From positions 1-36,334 of the forward strand of contig JANQKQ010000015.1 in the NCBI GenBank assembly GCA_028281105.1: a stretch of DNA of 36,334 bases, written 5' to 3'. The stretch comes from Rhizobiaceae bacterium (lineage in GTDB: Bacteria > Pseudomonadota > Alphaproteobacteria > Rhizobiales > Rhizobiaceae). Position 1 is the first letter of the stretch; each line of letters begins with the position of its first letter. Shown here in pieces: positions 21,608 through 29,543 of the stretch. A program made the position numbers and the translations under genes. Below the pieces are notes generated by a model. That model was given only the letters and a program-made list of their open reading frames with translations, had not been told where the DNA came from and made no database searches.

Positions 21608-22630
21608 ATGACCACGCAAACCGAAAACCAGCCCGACTTCACCACCGGCACCATCAACCTGGCTTCCGCCCGGCTGGGCGCACGCGCGGTGTTCGCCACC
21701 GACGAATTCTTCGCGCCGCTCGAACGGATGCTTTCCGACAAAGACCCGGTCTTCATCCCCGACAAGTATGACGACAACGGCAAGTGGATGGACGGCTGGG
21801 AATCGCGGCGCAAGCGCACGCCCGGCCACGACCACGCCGTCGTCGCGCTGGCCCGGCCCGGCCGGATTTCCGGTTTCGATATCGACACCCATCATTTCAC
21901 CGGCAACTACGCCCCCGCCGCCAGCATCGAGGCGGCTTTCATGGACGACGGTGATCCCGATGACGCGATCGAGTGGACCGAAATCCTGCCTCGCGCCGAC
22001 CTGGGCCCCAGCGCCCATCATTTCCACGCGATCGACGACGACCAGGTTTGGACCCACCTGCGCATTCACATCTATCCCGATGGCGGCATCGCCCGGTTGA
22101 AGGTCTATGGAAATCCGCAGTTCGACTGGTCGAAGGTAGGCGCCGACGAGGAGATCGACCTCGCCTACCTGTTCCACGGCGGCCAGGCGCTCGCCTGGTC
22201 GGATGCCCATTTCGGCGCGCCCGAGCGGCTGCTGGCGCCGGGCCGCGGCGTCAACATGGGCGACGGCTGGGAAACCGCACGCCGGCGCGGCCCGGGTCAC
22301 GACTGGGCTATCCTGAAACTCGGCCATGCCGGCACCATCTCGCGGCTGACGGTGGATACCGCCCACTTCAAGGGCAACTATCCCGAAACCTGCGAACTGT
22401 TCGGCGCCAACCTGCCCGACAAGGGAAACGAGTGGAGCGAGGCCGACACGCAAGCCTCGGCCGACTGGAAGCCGATCATGGAAAAGCAGAAGCTGCAGAT
22501 GGACCACATCCACGAGTTCGGCGCCGACGCCGTCCACGACATCGGCCCGGTCACCCACGTGCGCTTCAACATCCACCCCGACGGCGGCGTAAGCCGCCTG
22601 CGCCTGCATGGGCGGGTATGGCGGGGGTAG
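21608..22630 (+). CDS. alc: Allantoicase
   Basis: A 340-residue protein built from two repeated jelly-roll halves, as allantoicases are. The first has FIPDKYDDNGKWMDGWESRR, a histidine-bearing segment with HHFTGNYAP, and IHIYPDGGIARLKVYG. The second repeats the pattern with GDGWETARRRGPGHDWAIL, HFKGNYPE and NIHPDGGVSRLRLHG. It hydrolyses allantoate to ureidoglycolate plus urea in the cytoplasm. The start is the ATG at 21608, preceded by AGAAAGAAG; an upstream in-frame extension would run through the palindromic element and is not coding. No ureidoglycolate lyase or urease gene lies in the window. Confidence 0.93.
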   Translation: MTTQTENQPDFTTGTINLASARLGARAVFATDEFFAPLERMLSDKDPVFIPDKYDDNGKWMDGWESRRKRTPGHDHAVVALARPGRISGFDIDTHHFTGNYAPAASIEAAFMDDGDPDDAIEWTEILPRADLGPSAHHFHAIDDDQVWTHLRIHIYPDGGIARLKVYGNPQFDWSKVGADEEIDLAYLFHGGQALAWSDAHFGAPERLLAPGRGVNMGDGWETARRRGPGHDWAILKLGHAGTISRLTVDTAHFKGNYPETCELFGANLPDKGNEWSEADTQASADWKPIMEKQKLQMDHIHEFGADAVHDIGPVTHVRFNIHPDGGVSRLRLHGRVWRG

Positions 22631-22687
22631 GTGGCGTCGCGCACCACGTAAATTGCAGTTGACCAACAGGAGTGCGTACCGCCCGTC

Positions 22688-22716
22688 TTGAACCCGTCCC
22701 CCTTACCCCTTATTTC
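22688..22716 (+). promoter_or_regulatory. Possible sigma-70 promoter of the MAPEG gene
   Basis: TTGAAC (22688-22693) and TATTTC (22711-22716) are 17 bases apart, 32 bases before the start codon. The match is fair, not strong, and is the best pair in the 117-base gap. Confidence 0.35.
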
Positions 22717-22747
22717 GCATATTGGTTAAACAACGGGGAGCGATCTC

Positions 22748-23158
22748 ATGACCATCGAACTTTGGTATCTGTTTCTCACCTCCATCCTGCTCACGGTGCT
22801 GTGGATCCCGCACATATACGGCCAGGCAACCACCCAGGGCCCGCTGACGCCGGAAGACTATGTCAACCTGCGCGACTATTCGAAGTTTCCCGCCTGGGTG
22901 CGCCGCGCCGACCGCGCCCACATCAACCTGGTCGAGCAATTCGGTGCTTTCGCCGGCCTGGTCCTCATAGCGCACGTGCTCGGCATTTCGACGACGCTTA
23001 CCGTTTGGGCGGCTGCTACTTTCTTTTTCGCCCGTCTTCTGCACACGGTGGTGATGATCTCGGGCTTCAAACACTTCATGTTCCGCACCGTGGTATTCAC
23101 GGTGGCGTTCCTGGCACTGCTCGTCTTCGCCTGGGAAATCTTCGCCAACGCCGGATGA
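22748..23158 (+). CDS. MAPEG family membrane protein
   Basis: A 136-residue protein with four hydrophobic helices: LWYLFLTSILLTVLWIPHIY, EQFGAFAGLVLIAHVLG, an Ala/Phe-rich third, and TVVFTVAFLALLVFAWEIF. The loop RRADRAHINLVEQFGAF and the later ARLLHTVVMISG are the conserved polar parts of the MAPEG superfamily (glutathione-dependent eicosanoid and detoxification enzymes). Bacterial members have no known substrate. GGGGAG precedes the ATG. It ends one base from the convergent HugZ-like gene. Confidence 0.85.
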   Translation: MTIELWYLFLTSILLTVLWIPHIYGQATTQGPLTPEDYVNLRDYSKFPAWVRRADRAHINLVEQFGAFAGLVLIAHVLGISTTLTVWAAATFFFARLLHTVVMISGFKHFMFRTVVFTVAFLALLVFAWEIFANAG

Positions 23159-23159
23159 A

Positions 23160-23666
23160 TCAGCGACCGAGCGCCAGGTCGGCGACCGTCAGTTCATACG
23201 CCTTGCCGAAACCACCGTTGAGCAGCGCGCGCTCAGGCTTGAGCCGATAGAAGCGAAAATCGGCAAAGTCGATGTAAAGCTCCGCTTTGGGATGGCTGGC
23301 AAGCCACAGCGGCCGCAAATCGGCATGTTCCGATGACGCCTGATCGATCCGCTCCATCATGCCGATGACCGTGATGCGCGGGTGGGCGAGCGGATCGCCT
23401 TTGCCCGGTTCGCCCAACAGCAGCGAGGCGCGGGCATCTTTCGCCAGCGCTTTGGAGTGATTGGATAGATCGGACGCCAGAACCACGACCGCCCCAGCCC
23501 CATCGACCGCCACGGCCACACGACTTACCAGAGGCCGGCCGGTGCCCGGCTCCGCGAAACCCAGCGCTGCGAACTTCGCCCCGTCGATGAGCTTTCGCGC
23601 CAGTTGTCGCGCTTCATCATCGGTCGGCCGGATCGGTGAGGTTTTTTTGCTTTCCTGCGAGGCCAT
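23160..23666 (-). CDS. HugZ-like pyridoxamine 5'-phosphate oxidase family protein
   Basis: A 168-residue FMN-binding split-barrel protein. The core AALGFAEPGTGRPLVSRVAVAV, then VVVLASDLSNHSKALAKDARASLLLGEPGKGDPLAHPRITVIG, matches the HugZ/PNPOx-like group with its Ser-His-Ser (SNHSKAL) cofactor contact. Longer HugZ proteins carry a C-terminal DUF2470 heme-contact domain, which is absent here, so heme degradation is not assured; general flavin or heme binding is safer. GGTGAGG lies before the ATG. It is a single gene, divergent from the acyl-CoA ligase operon. Confidence 0.8.
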   Translation of the reverse strand: MASQESKKTSPIRPTDDEARQLARKLIDGAKFAALGFAEPGTGRPLVSRVAVAVDGAGAVVVLASDLSNHSKALAKDARASLLLGEPGKGDPLAHPRITVIGMMERIDQASSEHADLRPLWLASHPKAELYIDFADFRFYRLKPERALLNGGFGKAYELTVADLALGR

Positions 23667-23802
23667 GCCTCACCGTAGATAGGCGTGCCCCGACCCGCAA
23701 GCCGGGCGCCAATTATCCAGTTCACAGCGCCGGGAACCGACGCTACAACTAACTTACCGGCGGGTTGGGAGGCTCGCGCAAGAGGCCAATTGGAGGAACG
23801 CC

Positions 23803-25428
23803 ATGCATGGATTGATGATGGATCGGCCGCTGCTGATCTCGCAGATCATCGATCACGCCGCCCGCTATCACGGCGATGCGCCGATCGTCTCGGTCGAGAC
23901 CACCGGCGGCATCACGCGCACCAACTACGCGCAGGCCCGCGCCCGGGCCGTCAAGCTCGCCTCGGCCCTGTCGAAGCGCGGCATGGGCCGGTCCGACCGG
24001 ATCGCCACACTCGCCTGGAACAACCATCGCCACTTCGAGCTTTATTACGCCATCTCCGGCAACGGCCAGGTCTGCCACACCGTCAACCCGCGCCTGTTTC
24101 CCGAACAGCTCGCCTACATCATGAACCACGCCGAAGACCGCATGCTGTTCTTCGACCGCACCTTCGTGCCTCTGGTGAACGGCCTGCGCGAGCACTTGAA
24201 AACGGTCGAGGCCTTCGTGCTGATGGAGGGGCACGACGACGAACTCGCCGGCGAGCACGACTGGCTGGAGTTCTACGACGAGTTTCTGGCGACCGGCGAC
24301 GACGACCATCGCTGGCCCGACGATCTCGACGAGCGCGACGCCTCGTCCCTGTGCTACACGTCGGGCACCACCGGCAACCCGAAGGGCGTGTTGTATTCCC
24401 ACCGCTCGACGCTCATCCACGCCATGATGTCGGCCACCCCCGACGTGATGAACTTCTCCGCCCGCGACTGCCTGCTGCCGGTCGTGCCGATGTTCCACGT
24501 CAACGCCTGGGGCTCGCCCTATGCCGCGACCATGGTGGGCGCCAAGCTGGTGTTCCCCGGCCCCAATCTGGACGGCGTTAGCCTGACGCGGCTGTTCAAC
24601 GACGAACAGGTCACCGTGTCGGCCGGCGTGCCGACCATCTGGGCCGGCCTGCTCGCCCATCTGGCCTCCTCCGGCGAGAAGCTGGAGACGCTGAAACGCA
24701 CCATCGTCGGCGGCTCCGCCTGCCCGCCGGCCATGATCGACAAGTTCCGCGACGACCACGGCGTCGAGGTGCTACACGCCTGGGGCATGACGGAGCTGAG
24801 CCCGCTGGGCACGGTCAACAACTTGAAGAACAAGCATTACGCCATGAGCGAAGCCGAGCAGAACGCGGTCCGCATCACAGCCGGCCGCCCGCCCTTCGGC
24901 ATCGAACTGGGCGTGTTCGACGACGACGCAAAACAGCTGCCAAACGATGGCGAGACCCAGGGGGACTTGTACTGCCGCGGCCACTGGGTGCTGCAGGACT
25001 ACTACTCCGAAGGCGAGCCGGCGCTGCGCGAGGGCTGGTTCCCCACCGGCGACGTGGCCACCATCGACCCGGACGGTTACATGGCGATCCGCGATCGCTC
25101 CAAGGACATCATCAAGTCCGGGGGCGAGTGGATTTCCACGGTCGATCTGGAGAACCTGGCGATGGCGCACCCGGACGTCGCCGACGCCGCCGTCATCGCC
25201 GCCGCCCACGACAAATGGGACGAGCGCCCGCTGCTCATCGTCGTGCCCAAGCAGGGCGCGCAGGTGGCCCAGGACGATCTGCTGGGCTTCTACGACGGCA
25301 AGGTCGCCAAATGGTGGATACCAGACGCCGTCCAGATCGTCGACGAGATCCCGCGCAACGCCACCGGCAAGGTGCGCAAGAACGTGCTGCGCGAGACCTA
25401 TGGCGACGTGTTGAAACAAGCCGGTTGA
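23803..25428 (+). CDS. Acyl-CoA ligase (AMP-binding, long-chain fatty acid--CoA ligase family)
   Basis: A 541-residue adenylate-forming enzyme. The ATP loop is LCYTSGTTGNPKGVLYSH, the aromatic motif HAWGMTELSP, the hinge region FPTGDVATIDPDGY with RDRSKDIIKSGGEWIS, and the C-terminal catalytic Lys lies in PRNATGKVRKN. It activates a carboxylic acid to its CoA thioester. As first gene of a leucine/isovalerate operon it may activate isovalerate or other branched short or medium acids, although the family is usually labelled long-chain. GGAGGA before the ATG at 23803 is strong. The next gene starts 18 bases after its stop. Confidence 0.9.
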   Translation: MHGLMMDRPLLISQIIDHAARYHGDAPIVSVETTGGITRTNYAQARARAVKLASALSKRGMGRSDRIATLAWNNHRHFELYYAISGNGQVCHTVNPRLFPEQLAYIMNHAEDRMLFFDRTFVPLVNGLREHLKTVEAFVLMEGHDDELAGEHDWLEFYDEFLATGDDDHRWPDDLDERDASSLCYTSGTTGNPKGVLYSHRSTLIHAMMSATPDVMNFSARDCLLPVVPMFHVNAWGSPYAATMVGAKLVFPGPNLDGVSLTRLFNDEQVTVSAGVPTIWAGLLAHLASSGEKLETLKRTIVGGSACPPAMIDKFRDDHGVEVLHAWGMTELSPLGTVNNLKNKHYAMSEAEQNAVRITAGRPPFGIELGVFDDDAKQLPNDGETQGDLYCRGHWVLQDYYSEGEPALREGWFPTGDVATIDPDGYMAIRDRSKDIIKSGGEWISTVDLENLAMAHPDVADAAVIAAAHDKWDERPLLIVVPKQGAQVAQDDLLGFYDGKVAKWWIPDAVQIVDEIPRNATGKVRKNVLRETYGDVLKQAG

Positions 25429-25446
25429 CGGGGAGCGCGCAAACCC

Positions 25447-26610
25447 ATGTTCACCGCCACCATGAATTTCGCCCTGGGAGACGAGATCGAGGCGCTGCGG
25501 GAGACCGCCCACCGCTTCGCACAGGACCGCATAGCGCCGCTGGCCGCCGAAATCGACAAGTCCGACGAATTCCCCATGCACCTTTGGAAGGAGATGGGGG
25601 AACTGGGCCTGCTGGGCATCACGGTGCCCGAAGAATATGGCGGCGTCGACATGGGCTACCTGGCCCATGTGGTGGCGTTGGAAGAGATCTCTCGCGCTTC
25701 GGCTTCAGTCGGCCTTTCCTACGGCGCCCATTCCAACCTGTGCGTCAACCAGATCAAGCTCAACGGCACCGAAGAACACAAGCAAAAGTACCTGCCGCCC
25801 TTAGTCTCTGGCGACAAGGTCGGCGCCCTGGCGATGTCGGAAGCCGGCGCCGGCTCCGACGTGGTCTCGATGAAGCTGCGCGCCGACAAGCGCAACGACC
25901 GCTATATCCTCAACGGCTCGAAATTCTGGATCACCAACGGCCCGTGCGCGGACACGCTCGTCGTCTACGCCAAGACCGATCCGGACGCCGGCCCGCGCGG
26001 CATCACCGCCTTCCTGATCGAGCAGGAGATGGCCGGCTTCTCGGTAGCCCAGAAGCTGGACAAGCTCGGCATGCGCGGCTCGCCCACCGGTGAACTGGTG
26101 TTCGAGGACTGCCAGGTGCCTTACGAGAATGTGCTCGGCGAGGAGGGCAAGGGCGTCAACGTATTGATGAGCGGGCTCGACTACGAGCGCGTGGTGCTGG
26201 CCGGCGGCTGCGTCGGCGTCATGCACGCCTGCCTCGACGTGGTCATGCCCTATGTGCACGAGCGCAAGCAGTTCGGCCAGCCGATCGGCGAGTTCCAGCT
26301 GATGCAGGCGAAGATCGCCGACATGTACGCGGCGATGAACTCCGCGCGCGCCTATGTCTATGCGGCCGCGGCGGCCTGCGATCGCGGTCAGGTGACCCGC
26401 CAGGACGCCGCCGCCTGCTGCCTGTATGCGGCGGAAGCCTCGACCCAATGTGCGCTCGAAGCCATCCAGGCCATGGGCGGCGCCGGCTATCTCAACGAGA
26501 GCCCCGCCGGCCGGCTGCTGCGCGACGCCAAGCTGATGGAGATCGGCGCCGGCACCTCGGAAATCCGCCGCATGCTGATCGGCCGCGAACTGTTCAAGGC
26601 GACCGCGTGA
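25447..26610 (+). CDS. ivd: Isovaleryl-CoA dehydrogenase
   Basis: A 387-residue acyl-CoA dehydrogenase. The FAD/substrate motifs are [12 protein letters not shown] and [17 protein letters not shown]. The likely catalytic Glu is E247 in [12 protein letters not shown], the helix-G position used by isovaleryl-CoA dehydrogenase rather than the C-terminal position of short- and medium-chain enzymes. The C-terminus has the usual [15 protein letters not shown] and [14 protein letters not shown]. It oxidises isovaleryl-CoA to 3-methylcrotonyl-CoA, passing electrons to ETF. It is second in the operon, and the HMG-CoA lyase gene follows after 9 bases. The methylcrotonyl-CoA carboxylase genes normally found beside it are missing. 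Confidence 0.92.
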   Translation: MFTATMNFALGDEIEALRETAHRFAQDRIAPLAAEIDKSDEFPMHLWKEMGELGLLGITVPEEYGGVDMGYLAHVVALEEISRASASVGLSYGAHSNLCVNQIKLNGTEEHKQKYLPPLVSGDKVGALAMSEAGAGSDVVSMKLRADKRNDRYILNGSKFWITNGPCADTLVVYAKTDPDAGPRGITAFLIEQEMAGFSVAQKLDKLGMRGSPTGELVFEDCQVPYENVLGEEGKGVNVLMSGLDYERVVLAGGCVGVMHACLDVVMPYVHERKQFGQPIGEFQLMQAKIADMYAAMNSARAYVYAAAAACDRGQVTRQDAAACCLYAAEASTQCALEAIQAMGGAGYLNESPAGRLLRDAKLMEIGAGTSEIRRMLIGRELFKATA

Positions 26611-26619
26611 GCCCAAGCC

Positions 26620-27495
26620 ATGGCTGAGCCCGTCACCGTCTTCGAAATGAGCCCGCGCGACGGGCTGCAGAACGAGAAGCGGGCGATCGCGACCGAAGAC
26701 AAGATCGCGCTGGTCGATCGCCTGTCTGCTTGCGGTTTCGCCAAGATCGAGACCGCCAGCTTCGTCAGTCCCAAATGGGTGCCGCAACTGGCCGATGGCG
26801 CCGAGGTGATGGCCGCGATCACGCGAAAGCCCGGCGTGCGCTACACGGCGCTGACCCCCAACATGAAGGGCTACGCGCGCGCGCGGGTGGCGGGCGCCGA
26901 CGAGGTCGCGGTGTTCGGCTCTGCGTCTGAGACCTTCTCACAAAAGAACATCAACTGCTCGATCGATGAAAGCATCGAACGGTTCAGGCCGATCCTGCAA
27001 GCTGCACAGGCCGACGGCGTTCCCGTGCGCGGCTACGTCTCCTGCGCCGTCGAATGCCCTTATGAGGGACCGGTGGAACCGCCCGCCGTCGCACGCATGA
27101 CGCGGATCCTGCTCGACGCCGGCTGCTACGAGGTCTCGCTCGGCGACACGATCGGCCACGGCACGCCGCAGACGATCTCGGCCATGCTCGATGAGGTGCT
27201 GGCGGTGGCCGACGCCGGTCAGCTCGCCGGTCATTATCACGACACCAACGGTCGCGCGCTCGACAATATCGCGGTCTCGCTGGAAAAGGGCCTGCGCACC
27301 TTCGATGCCGCCGCCGGCGGGCTGGGCGGCTGTCCGTATGCGCCCGGCGCCAAGGGCAACGTGGCCACCGGCCCGGTGGTGCACATGCTCGAGGACAAGG
27401 GATATCGCACCGGCATCGACCTTGACGCGTTGGCGCGCGCAGAGGCGTTTCTAGGCGCGATCATGAACGCACCACAGAGGGCCCGCGATGGCTGA
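26620..27495 (+). CDS. Hydroxymethylglutaryl-CoA lyase
   Basis: A 291-residue TIM-barrel lyase of the HMGL family. PRDGLQNE (D14) and GHYHDTNG (H205, H207) are the metal and catalytic parts, and GLGGCPYAPGAKGNVAT carries the active-site Cys238 and the metal-ligand Asn247. It cleaves HMG-CoA to acetoacetate and acetyl-CoA, the last step of leucine breakdown. Oddly, the next two residues are Gly-Pro (251-252) where the family almost always has Glu-Asp (as I align it, the position of human Glu279). No strong ribosome-binding site precedes the ATG; coupling to the upstream gene is likely. Its end overlaps the hydratase gene by 8 bases. Confidence 0.92.
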   Translation: MAEPVTVFEMSPRDGLQNEKRAIATEDKIALVDRLSACGFAKIETASFVSPKWVPQLADGAEVMAAITRKPGVRYTALTPNMKGYARARVAGADEVAVFGSASETFSQKNINCSIDESIERFRPILQAAQADGVPVRGYVSCAVECPYEGPVEPPAVARMTRILLDAGCYEVSLGDTIGHGTPQTISAMLDEVLAVADAGQLAGHYHDTNGRALDNIAVSLEKGLRTFDAAAGGLGGCPYAPGAKGNVATGPVVHMLEDKGYRTGIDLDALARAEAFLGAIMNAPQRARDG

Positions 27496-28264
27496 ATTCA
27501 CCGCAATCGAATTCGACGTGGACGGGCGTGACGTCGCCACGATCACGCTGGCCTTGCCCGACAAGCACAACGTCATGGGCGCGGCGATGATCGCCGACCT
27601 TACTGAAGCTACCCGCCTGATCGGCGAACGCTCCGCCCGCGTCTGCGTGCTCGCCGCGAAGGGCAAGAGCTTCTGCGCCGGCGGCGATCTGTCCTGGATG
27701 CAGCAGCAGATGACCGCCGACCGCGAAGGCAAGATGGCGCAGGCCGGCGCGCTGGCCGCCGCGCTGACCGCGCTCGACGATCTGCCCTGCCCGCTGATCG
27801 GCCGGGTGCATGGCCCGGCCTATGGCGGTGGGCTGGGGCTGATATCAGTGTGCGACTTCGTCGTCGCTTCCACCGAAGCGAAGTTCGCCTTCACCGAGAC
27901 CAAGCTGGGCCTGATCCCGGCCACCATCGGCCCGTTCGTCATCCGCCGCATCGGCGAGGCCTTCGCCCGCCAATTCTTTTTCTCCACCAAACCATTCGAC
28001 GCGGCCGAGGCCCGCGCGATGAACCTGGCCTCCGCAATCGGCGAACCCGGCCGGTTGGACGGTCTGGTCGAAGCCGAGGTCGAACGCTATCTGCAATGCC
28101 GGCCGGGCGCGGTGGCCGATGGAAAGGCGCTCGCCAAGCAACTGGCCCGCAATCCGGCCATGGACAGCGCCGCCTACACCGCCGGCAAGCTTGCCGATCG
28201 CTGGGAAACGGACGAGGCCAAACAGGCGATCGAAGCGTTCTTCGCCGCCCGGCAAAAACGCTGA
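27488..28264 (+). CDS. liuC: Methylglutaconyl-CoA hydratase (enoyl-CoA hydratase/crotonase family)
   Basis: A 258-residue crotonase-fold protein. The oxyanion-hole segments are GKSFCAGGDLSWM and GPAYGGGLGLISVCD, and the acid/base region is FTETKLGLIPATIGPFV. The DLSWM sequence after CAGG is typical of methylglutaconyl-CoA hydratases of leucine catabolism. It turns 3-methylglutaconyl-CoA into HMG-CoA, the lyase's substrate. It overlaps the HMG-CoA lyase gene by 8 bases and is last in the operon. Confidence 0.88.
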   Translation: MAEFTAIEFDVDGRDVATITLALPDKHNVMGAAMIADLTEATRLIGERSARVCVLAAKGKSFCAGGDLSWMQQQMTADREGKMAQAGALAAALTALDDLPCPLIGRVHGPAYGGGLGLISVCDFVVASTEAKFAFTETKLGLIPATIGPFVIRRIGEAFARQFFFSTKPFDAAEARAMNLASAIGEPGRLDGLVEAEVERYLQCRPGAVADGKALAKQLARNPAMDSAAYTAGKLADRWETDEAKQAIEAFFAARQKR

Positions 28265-28327
28265 ACAGCCCCACTCCCGCCGACCTGTGTGGCATCGCCA
28301 TCACAAAGGCCGCGGCGATGATCAAAA

Positions 28328-28449
28328 CGGTTTGTTTGTACGCAAACCGATATTGACCGACCCCTGGAATTCGGCTATCGCGGGCTTCATCTTACGTCAA
28401 CGGAAATGGGCGGTTCCGAAGCACTGGGATCCCCGTCCGGGGCGGGGAT
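28328..28449 (+). promoter_or_regulatory. Two inverted repeats before the SCP2 gene
   Basis: CGGTTTG/CAAACCG with an 8-base spacer (28328-28349) and ATCCCCG/CGGGGAT with a 7-base spacer followed by TTTT (28429-28449). The first could end the leucine operon or be an operator. The second lies 24 bases before the SCP2 start and would be in its leader RNA. Neither is a clear terminator. Confidence 0.35.
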
Positions 28450-28472
28450 TTTCCGCAAAAAGGGGCAAGTTA

Positions 28473-28769
28473 ATGAGCATAGATGCTGCAACCGAGGCGA
28501 TTCGCGCCAAGGTGGGAGACAATAGCGGGCTGGGCGCGTCGGTGAAATTCGACTGCGGCGAGGCCGGTGTGGTGTATGTCGATGGTGCGGCCGTCCCCAA
28601 CACCATTTCCAACGACAACCGCGATGCCGACTGCACGATTACGCTGGATCTCGACACCCTAAACGCGCTGATCGCGGGCGATCTCGACCCCACCGCCGCG
28701 TTCATGCAGGGCAAGCTGAAGGTGGACGGCGACATGGGCGTCGCCATGCGGCTGAGCTCGGTTCTCTAA
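28473..28769 (+). CDS. SCP2 sterol-binding domain protein
   Basis: A 98-residue stand-alone SCP2 domain. GASVKFDCGEAGVVYVDG and later ADCTITLDLDTLNALIAGDLDPTAAFMQGKLKVDGDMGVAMRL are the standard SCP2 core, with its lipid-binding pocket closed by the last helix. Bacterial single-domain members are thought to bind acyl or isoprenoid lipids in the cytoplasm. I use the ATG at 28473, preceded by AAAAAGGGG; an upstream in-frame frame runs antisense to nothing recognisable and has no family likeness. Confidence 0.87.
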   Translation: MSIDAATEAIRAKVGDNSGLGASVKFDCGEAGVVYVDGAAVPNTISNDNRDADCTITLDLDTLNALIAGDLDPTAAFMQGKLKVDGDMGVAMRLSSVL

Positions 28770-28812
28770 CGCCGTTCGGCCGAAACGGCACCGGCGCCGG
28801 ATCGCAGAAAAC

Positions 28813-28833
28813 TCACGCACCGTGTTTGCGTGA
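28813..28833. promoter_or_regulatory. Inverted repeat before the methyltransferase gene
   Basis: TCACGCA (28813-28819) and TGCGTGA (28827-28833) are perfect inverted arms with a 7-base spacer, 27 bases before the start codon. It may be an operator; it has no T-run. Confidence 0.35.
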
Positions 28834-28859
28834 CGCGCCTCTGCGTGTAGCCTTTCGCC

Positions 28860-29513
28860 ATGTCCTCGAAGCGTGGCGACCAAGACGAAAAATCTCCCGA
28901 CCGGCTGCTGGCCCGGGCCTATGGCCTGGAATCCGAAGAGCAGGCAAAGGAACTCTACGCCGAGTGGGCTTCGTCCTATGACGAAACCATGCTCGACGGC
29001 CTTGCCTATCTGACGCCGAAGCGAACCGCCGGGCTGCTCGCCGGCCATCTAACCGAGCGCGCCGCACCGATCCTCGACGTGGGCGCGGGTACCGGACTGG
29101 CCGGCGTCGAGTTGTCGGCCTTAGGCTACAAGACCATCGACGCACTGGACTATTCCGAGGCGATGCTGGAGGTCGCGGGCGGGCGGGGCATCTATCGCGC
29201 CCTGATCGAGGCCGATCTCAACAAGCCGCTCGCCATCGCCGACGGCGCCTACCGGGCGATCATCTGCACCGGCACGTTCACCCATTCCCATGTGGGCGCC
29301 GGCTGCCTGGACGAGCTCGTGCGCATCACCGAGCCCGCCGGTCTGATCGCCTGCACCATTCACAACGAGGTCTGGCAGCCCATGGGCTTCGCCGACAAGG
29401 CTGCCGCGCTGATCGCCTCGCGCGTCGTCGACGAACTGGAATGCGTTGAAGACATCTATTTCGAAACCGATACCGAACCTCAGGGCCGTTACCTGGTCTG
29501 GCGGATCCGCTAA
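28860..29513 (+). CDS. Class I SAM-dependent methyltransferase (METTL27/WBSCR27-like)
   Basis: A 217-residue methyltransferase. The N-terminal helix AKELYAEWASSYDETM is shared with METTL27-like proteins. The SAM loop is ILDVGAGTGLAGVELSALG, and the acidic motif after strand 2 is ALDYSEAMLEVA. The C-terminal region ends with GRYLVWRI. The substrate is not known for the family. It is followed closely by the ureohydrolase gene, 30 bases away, so the two may be co-transcribed. Confidence 0.85.
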   Translation: MSSKRGDQDEKSPDRLLARAYGLESEEQAKELYAEWASSYDETMLDGLAYLTPKRTAGLLAGHLTERAAPILDVGAGTGLAGVELSALGYKTIDALDYSEAMLEVAGGRGIYRALIEADLNKPLAIADGAYRAIICTGTFTHSHVGAGCLDELVRITEPAGLIACTIHNEVWQPMGFADKAAALIASRVVDELECVEDIYFETDTEPQGRYLVWRIR

Positions 29514-29543
29514 TTGCATGGACGAAACGGGCCTGGCAGCACG

